DNA of 8,227 bases from Patescibacteria group bacterium (GTDB lineage Bacteria; Patescibacteriota; Minisyncoccia; Phycocordibacterales; UBA9973): the NCBI GenBank assembly GCA_018813625.1, contig JAHJBA010000030.1, forward strand, positions 1 to 8,227, given 5' to 3'. Within the stretch, counting starts at the first letter, position 1; each line of letters begins with the position of its first letter. Position numbers and translations under genes: made by a program. Under the pieces are notes generated by a model. It did not search any database. It was given only the letters and a program-made list of their open reading frames with translations, and had not been told where the DNA came from. Shown here piece after piece: positions 1 through 6,455 of this stretch.

Positions 1-420
1 TTCTACAAATCCAGAAATTACTTCCAATACATAGGTTGCATTTTCAGTTGGGACAAAAACTTCTGGATATGACTCCGGCCGTGCATCTTTTTTAACATAA
101 ATCACTCGCAAATCTTCTCCTATCCATATAATGTCTATTGGAAAATTCATATTTTTCATCCAAAACGCATATTTCTCTGGATTTGAAAAAACAAATAACA
201 TTCCTTCGTCATCTCTTAATATATCTTTTCCTGAAAGCCCCTCTTTTTGTTCTTCTTTCGTTAAAGCAATACCAACCTTCAATGTTTTTCTCGCAATTTC
301 AACATATTTAATATCTTCTGGTTCAAAATTTTTAGGAGAATGATTAATTAAAAAAAATCCTGTCGCTAGAAAAACAATAATTATAAAGATAAAAATAAAA
401 AAATTCTTTTTAATTTGCAT
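1..420 (-). CDS. DUF192 (COG1430) family protein, membrane-anchored, 3' end cut by window edge
   Basis: Reading from an ATG at 420 down to base 1 gives 140 open codons with no stop, so the C-terminus lies outside the window. Residues 7-24 are a strongly hydrophobic segment (FFIFIFIIIVFLATGFF) after a short Lys-rich start, which suggests a signal anchor with the rest outside the membrane. Residues 46-140 carry the DUF192 pattern: GLSGKDIL (61-68), EGMLFVF (72-78), FWMKNMNFPIDIIWI (86-100), SYPEVF (117-122) and YVLEVISGF (130-138). DUF192 proteins are usually about 140-170 residues, so probably only a few to about 20 residues are missing. The family's biochemical role is not established and I assign none. 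A second upstream ATG at 440 runs into a stop after five codons, so 420 is the start. No clear Shine-Dalgarno precedes it. Family call is firm; function unknown. Confidence 0.88.
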   Translation of the reverse strand, partial: MQIKKNFFIFIFIIIVFLATGFFLINHSPKNFEPEDIKYVEIARKTLKVGIALTKEEQKEGLSGKDILRDDEGMLFVFSNPEKYAFWMKNMNFPIDIIWIGEDLRVIYVKKDARPESYPEVFVPTENATYVLEVISGFVE

Positions 421-457
421 TTTTACTTTAAAAACTTCATGAACTTTCTACTTTACA

Positions 458-481
458 AACCTGCCTGCCGGCAAGCAGGTT
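458..481 (-). repeat. GC-rich CCGG-centred palindrome abutting a stop codon; possible terminator hairpin
   Basis: On the minus strand the sequence ACCTGCTTG-CCGG-CAGGCAGGT forms a 9-bp stem with a CCGG loop. One pair is a G-T wobble, which becomes G-U in minus-strand RNA but C-A in plus-strand RNA, so the hairpin is better on the strand of the neighbouring genes. It overlaps the TAA stop of the decarboxylase gene (480-482). What follows on the minus strand is TTTGTAAAG, a poor T-run, so a classical intrinsic terminator is only possible. The strong GC content in an AT-rich background suggests a dispersed palindromic repeat instead or as well. Confidence 0.6.
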
Positions 482-1877
482 ATTTATGTTCTCCGTTGGT
501 CCAGCCAAAAAGTTTTCCGATTGATTCTGCTGTCTCTTTTTTGCGAACAATTTTAATCATTCCATCCTGTGCAACTATTTTTGTCGGAGCTGAAAGCAAA
601 CAATGGTGCGAAGCAAGAGCGTCTTGGTATGCTCCAGTATCTAAAACTGCGATAAACTGATTTTTATTCTCAGATAACTTCGGTAATAAAATATAATTGC
701 CACCGGCAGTATACTTGTCATCAGAATCACAAGTGCTTCCTGCGAGCCAAACTCTTTTTAAGTTTACATCCATATTATTTGCTGGGATGGCGTGCCACTT
801 TTGATGAATAGCCCAAGTGTCTTTCAAGTCATTTATAAAACTACCATCAACTACATACCAAGAATTTGCATTTGCTTTCAAAATTGGTTTTTCAGAAATA
901 ACTTTATAAATTGTAATTTCTGCTGGAGCAACTACATATTGACCCCACTCAACTGCTAAGTTTGGATGTTTTATGCCAGCTTTATTAGATAAATTTTTCA
1001 ATATCTTAATAATTTTATTAGAAACATTTTTCGCTGTATAAAAATTTTTCTTTTCATAAGGTATTCCAAATCCGCCACCAATATCTAAGGTGTCCAAATT
1101 GTGGTGTATCTTTTGTAATTTTTCGTAAATAGTAAAAGCATGTTTTATCCCCTCCAAAATACTTTTTTGAGTTTTTATTTGAGAACCTAAGTGATAATGC
1201 ATTACTTTTAAATTTTTCATTTTATTTAAAAGCAAAACATCTTTTTCCGAGAGACCAAACCTGTCGAATTTTTTGTCCCAATGAGTATCAGCCTTTATGT
1301 CTAAGTCAACACGAATACCTATATCCCCTTTAAACTTTGAAATTCTTTCAATCTCTTCCGAGCCCTCTATAATAGGTACAATATTCATCCCCTTCGAGCG
1401 CAATTCTTCTATAAGATCAAGATATTGGTCAGTTTTCGGACCATTGCATAATACCCTTATTTTGCCACTGAATTTCTCTCCTTCCCAAAGTTTTTTAACA
1501 AGCCAAAGCTCGTTTGCGGACGTTACTTCTAAGTTTGCCCCTTCGGAAATAAGGGGAAGGATGAACTCCCTATTCTGGTTAACTTTCATGGGATAATGGT
1601 AAAAAAACTTTCCTTTATACCCCAAAATCTTTATGTAAGCATTAAAATAGCCGATGAGATCTTCTAATCTGTCCTCAATAATAAAAGGGAAAACTACCTG
1701 AAGAGGTGTGCCATATTTAGTAGCTAAGTCGGCTATATTATAGGAATTATGTCCCTCAGCAACTGTGAGCTCTCCATCTTTTGATACTCCAAAATATTGA
1801 GTATTAAATTCATCCACTCCAAGTTTCCAAAATTTCTTCCAATTTTTTCCCTGCTTTTTTGTTTTTTTCTTTTTCAT
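480..1877 (-). CDS. Arginine decarboxylase-like, fold-III PLP enzyme (short SpeA type)
   Basis: A 465-residue protein that would decarboxylate arginine to agmatine in the cytosol, the first step of one polyamine route. It matches the alanine-racemase-fold decarboxylases of the SpeA type: YPMKVNQNRE (95-104) with K98 as the expected PLP lysine, KFDRFGLS (203-210), HYHLGSQ (227-233), the glycine-rich LDIGGGFG (264-271), KDTWAIHQ (352-359, like the DAWxIDQ segment of SpeA), TCDSDD (382-387) and GAYQDAL (415-421). E. coli SpeA is about 650 residues, so the helical insertions of the long enzyme must be much reduced. The usual E-S-G-R or E-P-G-R phosphate-site motif reads EWGQ (310-313). The N-terminus fits the family start (KFWKLGVDEFNTQYFG aligned with the usual WxxxDSxxLYxIxxWGxGYF), after a Lys-rich tail. 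The gene has its own predicted promoter at 1903-1931. Alternatives are another amino-acid decarboxylase of the same fold; the substrate is inferred. Confidence 0.78.
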   Translation of the reverse strand: MKKKKTKKQGKNWKKFWKLGVDEFNTQYFGVSKDGELTVAEGHNSYNIADLATKYGTPLQVVFPFIIEDRLEDLIGYFNAYIKILGYKGKFFYHYPMKVNQNREFILPLISEGANLEVTSANELWLVKKLWEGEKFSGKIRVLCNGPKTDQYLDLIEELRSKGMNIVPIIEGSEEIERISKFKGDIGIRVDLDIKADTHWDKKFDRFGLSEKDVLLLNKMKNLKVMHYHLGSQIKTQKSILEGIKHAFTIYEKLQKIHHNLDTLDIGGGFGIPYEKKNFYTAKNVSNKIIKILKNLSNKAGIKHPNLAVEWGQYVVAPAEITIYKVISEKPILKANANSWYVVDGSFINDLKDTWAIHQKWHAIPANNMDVNLKRVWLAGSTCDSDDKYTAGGNYILLPKLSENKNQFIAVLDTGAYQDALASHHCLLSAPTKIVAQDGMIKIVRKKETAESIGKLFGWTNGEHK

Positions 1878-1902
1878 TTAATTATTCTATTAACGATTAA
1901 GT

Positions 1903-1931
1903 AGTATAACAACTTGACAATAAAAAGTAAA
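1903..1931 (-). promoter_or_regulatory. Sigma-70-type promoter for the decarboxylase gene
   Basis: On the minus strand, a -35 TTTACT (1931-1926, 4/6 to consensus), a 17-base spacer and a -10 TATACT (1908-1903, 5/6) lie just before the gene starting at 1877. The expected transcript start is near 1896, giving a leader of about 20 bases. The -35 sits only 4 bases from the tgt stop codon. It is a motif match only. Confidence 0.5.
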
Positions 1932-1935
1932 TACT

Positions 1936-3282
1936 TTACTGATCTTTTAAATAACTTCTTAAAAATCTTTCCTTGAATTCAAAAAAACTATCATCTAAAA
2001 TAGACTGACGGATTTTTTTTACTAAGTTCACAATAAAATGTACATTGTGAATCGAAGCTAATGTTCCGGCCAACATTTCTTTCCCGTGAAAAAGATGAGC
2101 TATGTAGGCACGAGTATAGTGTTTACAAGAATAACATTCGCAGTCTTCTTCAATAGGTGAAAAATCATTTCTGTATTTTGTATTTGTAATAATTATTTTT
2201 CCTATCTTTGTGTAAATTGTTCCGTTGCGTCCTAGCCGCGTCGGCAAAACACAATCAAAAAGATCCACTCCATTTTCTATACCCATGAAAAGATCCTCCG
2301 GCTCTCCTATCCCAAGCAAGTGTCTTGGTTTTTCCTCTGGTAAAATTTCATTCACCCATTTCACAGCAGAGGACATGTCTTCTTTTGCAAACGATCCTCC
2401 AATTCCAAAACCATCAAATTTTTTTCCATCTACTTCCATTTCAGAAATAACTTTCGCAGATTTTTTTCTCAAACTTTCTTCTCGCCCGCCTTGCACAATT
2501 CCAAAAAGAGCTGGAATAAAAGGAGTATGTTCTTCTTTTTGGGGTCTCTCGCAGAGCGACGGCTCGAGAGTGAGCGCTCCGTCAGCAGACGGAGACAGCG
2601 ACCCCACAAAAGAAGAACTTACTCCGTTGGACGAAAAATTGGAAGAAGCGAGGCTGTTCAATCGATTGTGTTCAGCCAAACTTTTTTCCGCCCAGCGATG
2701 CGTGCGATCAAGTGCTTCTTCCTGATATCTCAAATCCTCCGCCGGCGAAGTGCATTCATCAAAAGCAAAAATAATATCTGCGCCCAGATTGTGTTGAATC
2801 TCTATTGATTTCTCTGGAGTAATGTAATGAATTGACCCATCAAGATGCGACTTGAAAGAAACACCATCAGCCCCTATCTTTGCCAACCTGGGGGCATCAG
2901 AATCGTCAAATCTCTCTGGAATTAAAAGTGCTGGGTCAGTCGTTTTTACCACTTTAGAGATTTCCTTTCCATAAGCGGCACCTAGTGAAAATACCTGAAA
3001 ACCACCAGAATCTGTCATTGTGGGGCCTTGCCAATTCATAAACTTCCCTATTCCGCCAGCATCTCGCACTATCTCATCTCCTGGCTGAAGGTATAAATGA
3101 TAAGTATTACCAAGCACCATTTGTGTACCCGCATCTCTCACCTGCTCCGGATTTAAGGATTTTACGGTTGCCTTAGTCCCCACCACCACAAAAGCCGGCG
3201 TCTCAATCACCCCATGCGAGGTTTTCAGTATCCCCACCCTTCCTAAACTATCCTTTAACTTTTTTTCAACTCTAAAATTCAC
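1936..3282 (-). CDS. tgt: tRNA-guanine transglycosylase
   Basis: Exchanges the wobble guanine-34 of GUN-anticodon tRNAs for a queuine-type base. Visible hallmarks: TDSGGFQVFSLG (90-101) with D91 matching the general acid/base Asp, AFDECT (173-178), ALFGIVQGG (258-266), LLGIGEPEDL (322-331), LFDCVLPTR (341-349) with D343 as the expected covalent nucleophile, and the zinc site C381, C383, C386 and H412. All key residues are present, so the enzyme is probably active. At 448 residues it exceeds the usual 370-380 because of two insertions: about 30 residues near 102-138, and about 50 near 205-255. Most of the second is encoded by a palindromic element (2522-2625). The start is GTG at 3282, 3 bases after the mreC stop; the N-terminal residues align well with the family. 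It is the last gene of the proS-mreB-mreC-tgt run. Confidence 0.95.
   Translation of the reverse strand: MNFRVEKKLKDSLGRVGILKTSHGVIETPAFVVVGTKATVKSLNPEQVRDAGTQMVLGNTYHLYLQPGDEIVRDAGGIGKFMNWQGPTMTDSGGFQVFSLGAAYGKEISKVVKTTDPALLIPERFDDSDAPRLAKIGADGVSFKSHLDGSIHYITPEKSIEIQHNLGADIIFAFDECTSPAEDLRYQEEALDRTHRWAEKSLAEHNRLNSLASSNFSSNGVSSSFVGSLSPSADGALTLEPSLCERPQKEEHTPFIPALFGIVQGGREESLRKKSAKVISEMEVDGKKFDGFGIGGSFAKEDMSSAVKWVNEILPEEKPRHLLGIGEPEDLFMGIENGVDLFDCVLPTRLGRNGTIYTKIGKIIITNTKYRNDFSPIEEDCECYSCKHYTRAYIAHLFHGKEMLAGTLASIHNVHFIVNLVKKIRQSILDDSFFEFKERFLRSYLKDQ
2522..2625. repeat. Foldback (palindromic) element inserted in the tgt coding sequence
   Basis: The left arm (2522-2546) begins GGAGTATGTTCTTC and ends GGGGTC. 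The right arm (2600-2625) read in reverse complement begins GGAGTAAGTTCTTC and ends GGGGTC; the arms match at about 25 of 26 positions, with one base difference and one indel. The 53-base centre is GC-rich and holds its own stems: CTCTCG/CGAGAG (2546-2551 with 2565-2570), an alternative GAGC/GCTC (2554-2557 with 2562-2565), and CTCCGTC-AGCA-GACGGAG (2577-2594). It is read through without a stop as residues 220-254 of Tgt, in a segment rich in Ser, Pro and Glu that has no counterpart in ordinary Tgt. Structure is directly visible; that it was inserted is inference from Tgt family length. Confidence 0.85.
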
Positions 3283-3285
3283 TTT

Positions 3286-4074
3286 TTATTTCTCTACCTG
3301 CACAAATTTTATTTCTTGTATATTTACCGGACTTGTAAGCAATGCCTTTTGATATGGATCGCGCGGATCTGAAAGTATTGATTGGACAATGCCTAATACA
3401 TAAGGAGTAACACCCGGCAGAACAATTTCGGCTCCCTTTTCTAGGACAAGATCCCTCGGCAAGATCATTTCAAAATTTCCTCCACCTCTCCCTATCGCTT
3501 GCATAAAAATATCCCTACCAGAAATTACAACATCTGTTTTTTCTCCTGGATTTGAAAATAAAATAACTTTTGAAGAACTTGGGAAAACATCCACGACACG
3601 ACCAATTGGAATATTTCCTAATGCAAAAATCTTCTGTCCAGCCATAACTCCTTCTTTTTCTCCTGCATCAATAATAAGCGTGTCGTAGGGAGACTGATTG
3701 GGCTTAGATAAAATTCCTGCCAAAACCATCTGGTTCGTCTCGGCACGCCCTAAAATTTCCTTAAGTTTATTATTTTCATCCAAAATAGAATTATAATTTA
3801 ATGTTCTAGTTGATATATGATCCAACTGGAATTTTAAATTTTCATTTTCTTGCATAAGATTTTTTTTGGAAAAGAAAAAAGAGCTGGTGTTTGATAATTT
3901 TTCACCAACATTATTTCCAAAGATAAATACAGAACGAAAAATCCCATGTGCTGCATAAGATAACCCATCAAAAATTTCTAACCTAAAATAAATCAAGGCA
4001 ACCAGAATAAAAATTCCAAATACAATCTTTAAAAGATTATTTTTCTTCGCCTTTTTATTTAGGGGGTAATTCAT
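3286..4074 (-). CDS. mreC: Rod shape-determining protein MreC
   Basis: A bitopic membrane protein that links the MreB filament inside the cell to the wall-elongation enzymes outside. The 262 residues show a basic cytosolic start (MNYPLNKKAKKNN), one transmembrane helix (about 14-30), a predicted coiled coil (about 68-108, rich in Leu, Asn and Glu), then the two-barrel MreC core. In the core, YDTLIIDAGEKEGVMAGQ (130-147), IGRVVDV (157-163), FSNPGEKTDVVI (173-184), LVLEKGAEIVLPG (209-221) and GIVQSI (228-233) are typical. Length is normal for a compact MreC. The first 20 bases overlap the end of mreB, and the stop is 3 bases before the tgt start, so translation is probably coupled in both directions. 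No Shine-Dalgarno is seen. mreD does not follow; tgt does. Confidence 0.94.
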   Translation of the reverse strand: MNYPLNKKAKKNNLLKIVFGIFILVALIYFRLEIFDGLSYAAHGIFRSVFIFGNNVGEKLSNTSSFFFSKKNLMQENENLKFQLDHISTRTLNYNSILDENNKLKEILGRAETNQMVLAGILSKPNQSPYDTLIIDAGEKEGVMAGQKIFALGNIPIGRVVDVFPSSSKVILFSNPGEKTDVVISGRDIFMQAIGRGGGNFEMILPRDLVLEKGAEIVLPGVTPYVLGIVQSILSDPRDPYQKALLTSPVNIQEIKFVQVEK

Positions 4075-5101
4075 TTTGACTACTTATTAAAACTTCCTTA
4101 TAGAAATCAATATCATCTAAGACAACCCCCGTCCCACGAGCAACGGCTGAGAGAGGATCATCTACTATATAAATCGGTATCTTAAGAACGCTCTGCAAAA
4201 ATCGATCAAGTCCATTAAGTAAAGCTCCCCCACCAGAAAGCATAATTCCCCTATGCATTATGTCGGATAAAATTTCTGGTGGGGTAGTTTCTAGAACATC
4301 TTTTACTCCATCCACAAACTCTTTTACGGAAAGAGAAAGCGCCTCACGAATATCGGAATCCGTCACTATCACTTCCCGGGGAAGACCGGTAAGAAGATCG
4401 CGCCCTCTCACCTCTGTTTCCATATATTGACCTGGAACCACAGAACCGATAGCAATTTTAACTGCTTCAGCGGTTCCCTCACCAATAAGAATTTTAAATT
4501 CATCACGCATATAGGTGATAATGTCATTATTCAATCTATCTCCCGCAACCTTCAAATTTTTTGACTTGACTATTCCTCCCAAAGAGATAACTGCTATATC
4601 TGTCGTTCCACCGCCAATATCTATTATCATAGAGCCAACAGGATCTTTTATCGGAAGACGTATGCCAATAGCAGCTGACATGGGTTCTTCTATCAAAAAA
4701 ACCTCCCTGGCGCCAGCGGAACGGGCAGCATCATAAACAGCGCGCGTCTCAACATTTGTGATTCCGGACGGAACTCCTATTAAAACCCTTGGTTTGCCAA
4801 ATTTTTTAGATATCTTGTCTGCTTTATTTATGAGATAGGAAAGCATCTCTTCCGTAACTTCAAAATCTGAAATCACGCCATCCACCAATGGGCGAATCGC
4901 CTTAATGTGACCAGGGGTTCGTCCAAGCATTTCTTTAGCATCAATACCTACAGCAAGAATTTGATTTGTCTTTTTGTTTACTGCCACAACAGAAGGTTCA
5001 TTAATTACAACGCCATGCCCTTTTAAATAAACTAGAGTATTTGAAGTACCTAGATCTATTCCTATGTCATTCGAAATTAATTTGTAAAATTTTTTAAACA
5101 T
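4055..5101 (-). CDS. mreB: Rod shape-determining protein MreB (bacterial actin)
   Basis: An actin-fold ATPase that polymerises on the inner membrane face and directs lateral wall synthesis. In its 348 residues: an N-terminal amphipathic stretch (MFKKFYKLIS) suited to membrane binding; phosphate-1 loop DIGIDLGTSNTLVY (12-25); VGIDAKEMLGRTPGHI (51-66); IEEPMSAAIG (137-146) with E139 at the catalytic position; phosphate-2 loop IIDIGGGTTDIAVISLGGIV (159-178); adenosine motif MLSGGGALLNGLD (287-299); and DPLSAVARG (315-323). Length and motifs are those of an intact MreB. The start codon lies 2 bases beyond the proS stop and the 3' end overlaps mreC by 20 bases. Only a weak GAAG lies upstream, so translation probably depends on coupling with proS. 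Confidence 0.97.
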   Translation of the reverse strand: MFKKFYKLISNDIGIDLGTSNTLVYLKGHGVVINEPSVVAVNKKTNQILAVGIDAKEMLGRTPGHIKAIRPLVDGVISDFEVTEEMLSYLINKADKISKKFGKPRVLIGVPSGITNVETRAVYDAARSAGAREVFLIEEPMSAAIGIRLPIKDPVGSMIIDIGGGTTDIAVISLGGIVKSKNLKVAGDRLNNDIITYMRDEFKILIGEGTAEAVKIAIGSVVPGQYMETEVRGRDLLTGLPREVIVTDSDIREALSLSVKEFVDGVKDVLETTPPEILSDIMHRGIMLSGGGALLNGLDRFLQSVLKIPIYIVDDPLSAVARGTGVVLDDIDFYKEVLISSQNELPPK

Positions 5102-5103
5102 AA

Positions 5104-6360
5104 TTAATTTTTCTTCAACAACTTAATTAATTCTTCTACGCTAATTATCTCACCCTTTTCCTCTGTTCTTCTTTTAATTTCAACACCACCATCTTTCAAA
5201 CTTCTTACAGAAACAACTGCACGATAAGGAATACCCAACAAATCCGCATCCGCAAATTTTTCCCCAGCGGACATGCCTGCACGGTCATCAAACAAAACTT
5301 CAACTTCATTTTTATTTAATGCATCATAAACATTAACTGCTTCTGATAGCACCGCCTCATCTTCTCCAAGTGACAATAAATGAACTTGAAAGGGAGCAAT
5401 TGCCTCAGGCCAGATAATACCTTTATCGTCAGCGAGAGTCTCGATAATAGTTCCAATCAACCTACCAAGGCCTATACCATAACTACCCATAACCACTAAT
5501 TTATCTTCCCCCTTTTCGTCTTTATATTTCAAATCAAAAGGAGCTGAGAATTTTGTTCCAAGCGAAAAAATATTTCCTACTTCTTCTGCTCTTTTTTCTA
5601 CTAAATTTTCTTTATTCAAATTTAATTCGGCTATAACTTCGTCATTATAAACTTCTTTGTTTATAGCAATGCTTGAATTTTCATCTAGATAAATAGTATC
5701 TTCTCCTACAGATGTAATAGTTTGAAACTCATGAGAAAATTTTGAGAAAGTTCCTCCTGAGGCAAAACATATATAGGTCAAATGACCAATACCAACCCTT
5801 TTGAAAATATTCTGATAAGCCACTTTCATTTTTTCATAAAAAACATTGTGCTCCTCTTCATTTCTGGAAAAAGAATAAAGTGCCTTCCAATAAAATTCCC
5901 TACCTCTCATCATTCCTGATTTACTTCTTGTTTCATTCCTAAAAATATTTTTAAAGTCGTAGGGATACAATGGCAAATCTTTATAGGAACTTACATACTG
6001 CTTAAGAATATTCGAATAAGCTTCTTCGTTGGTAAAAGATAAACCAACTTCTCCCCCATTTTTCAATTTTGTTTTAAACCAGGTATCTACAACCTCGTCA
6101 CTCCACCTGTTTGTTTTTTCCCAAACTTCCCTGCTCTGAAGCACCGCAGTTCTCATTTCTGTTCCTCCAACTTCATTCATTTCTTGTCTGATTATATTTT
6201 CAACCTTATTCAAGACACGCAATCCAAGTGGCAAAAAAGAGTATACTCCAGCCATTTCCTTGTGAATGAACCCACCGCGAATCAATAATTCAGCATTCTT
6301 AGATACCTCGTCCGCCGGACTTTCCTTCTTGGTTTTAGTAAAAAGTTTTGATTGTCTCAT
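5104..6360 (-). CDS. proS: Prolyl-tRNA synthetase lacking the INS editing domain
   Basis: A cytosolic class II synthetase that charges tRNA-Pro. I place the start at the ATG at 6360 (418 residues, MRQSKLFTKTKKE), which matches the family N-terminus. The frame is open further upstream to an ATG at 6432, but that would run through the predicted proS promoter and the rpsB -35. In the 418-residue numbering: LLIRGGFIHKEMAGVYSFLPLG (25-46), motif 1 around EVGGTEMRTAVLQ (63-75), FTNEEAY (109-115), motif 2 FRNETRSKSGMMRGREFYW (140-158), SHEFQ (209-213), motif 3 GSYGIGLGRLIG (292-303), then the anticodon-binding domain (about 323-418). The usual editing insertion of about 180 residues between SHEF and GNIFSLGTKF is replaced by about 45 residues, so alanine mischarging cannot be corrected in cis. 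The usual KDxYSF after motif 2 reads KALYSF (159-164). Begins the proS-mreB-mreC-tgt run. Confidence 0.94.
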   Translation of the reverse strand: MRQSKLFTKTKKESPADEVSKNAELLIRGGFIHKEMAGVYSFLPLGLRVLNKVENIIRQEMNEVGGTEMRTAVLQSREVWEKTNRWSDEVVDTWFKTKLKNGGEVGLSFTNEEAYSNILKQYVSSYKDLPLYPYDFKNIFRNETRSKSGMMRGREFYWKALYSFSRNEEEHNVFYEKMKVAYQNIFKRVGIGHLTYICFASGGTFSKFSHEFQTITSVGEDTIYLDENSSIAINKEVYNDEVIAELNLNKENLVEKRAEEVGNIFSLGTKFSAPFDLKYKDEKGEDKLVVMGSYGIGLGRLIGTIIETLADDKGIIWPEAIAPFQVHLLSLGEDEAVLSEAVNVYDALNKNEVEVLFDDRAGMSAGEKFADADLLGIPYRAVVSVRSLKDGGVEIKRRTEEKGEIISVEELIKLLKKN

Positions 6361-6397
6361 AAAGACCATCTTACCTGAAAAATGCCCCGAGGTCAAA

Positions 6398-6425
6398 GTT
6401 ATATGAGATTTCCAATAATTTGCAA
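6398..6425 (-). promoter_or_regulatory. Predicted proS operon promoter
   Basis: On the minus strand, -35 TTGCAA (6425-6420, 4/6), a 16-base spacer and -10 TATAAC (6403-6398, 5/6). The expected transcript start is near 6391, giving proS a leader of about 30 bases before the ATG at 6360 and ruling out the upstream ATG at 6432 for this transcript. The -35 is the same hexamer used by the opposing rpsB promoter. Sequence match only. Confidence 0.5.
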
Positions 6426-6448
6426 AAAGCAAGCAATTCTGCTAGAAT
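6420..6448 (+). promoter_or_regulatory. Predicted rpsB-tsf promoter, placed for a leaderless transcript
   Basis: -35 TTGCAA (6420-6425, 4/6), an exact 17-base spacer, and -10 TAGAAT (6443-6448, 5/6). Only 7 bases separate the -10 from the rpsB ATG at 6456, so RNA would start at or within a base or two of the start codon. A TTG at 6420 is in frame with rpsB but is this -35 element rather than a start codon. Confidence 0.6.
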
Positions 6449-6455
6449 ATCTCTT

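Noticed and set aside
415..660. A plus-strand open frame containing PACRQAG.
   Set aside because: The peptide is just the translation of the palindrome at 458-481. The rest is antisense to the decarboxylase gene.
1297..1596. A 99-codon plus-strand open frame.
   Set aside because: Antisense to the conserved core of the decarboxylase; no start signal or recognisable motif.
1906..1920. TTGTCA on the minus strand as a -35 for the decarboxylase promoter.
   Set aside because: It is only 6 bases from the TATACT -10, far too close. TTTACT at 17 bases is the better partner.
2225..2808. Two overlapping open frames on the plus strand (166 and 105 codons).
   Set aside because: They lie fully antisense to tgt, have no family features, and owe part of their openness to the palindromic element read from the other side.
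6361..6432. Upstream extension of proS to the ATG at 6432 (24 extra residues).
   Set aside because: The added residues do not fit the family N-terminus, and the segment contains the predicted -10 and -35 of proS itself and of rpsB.
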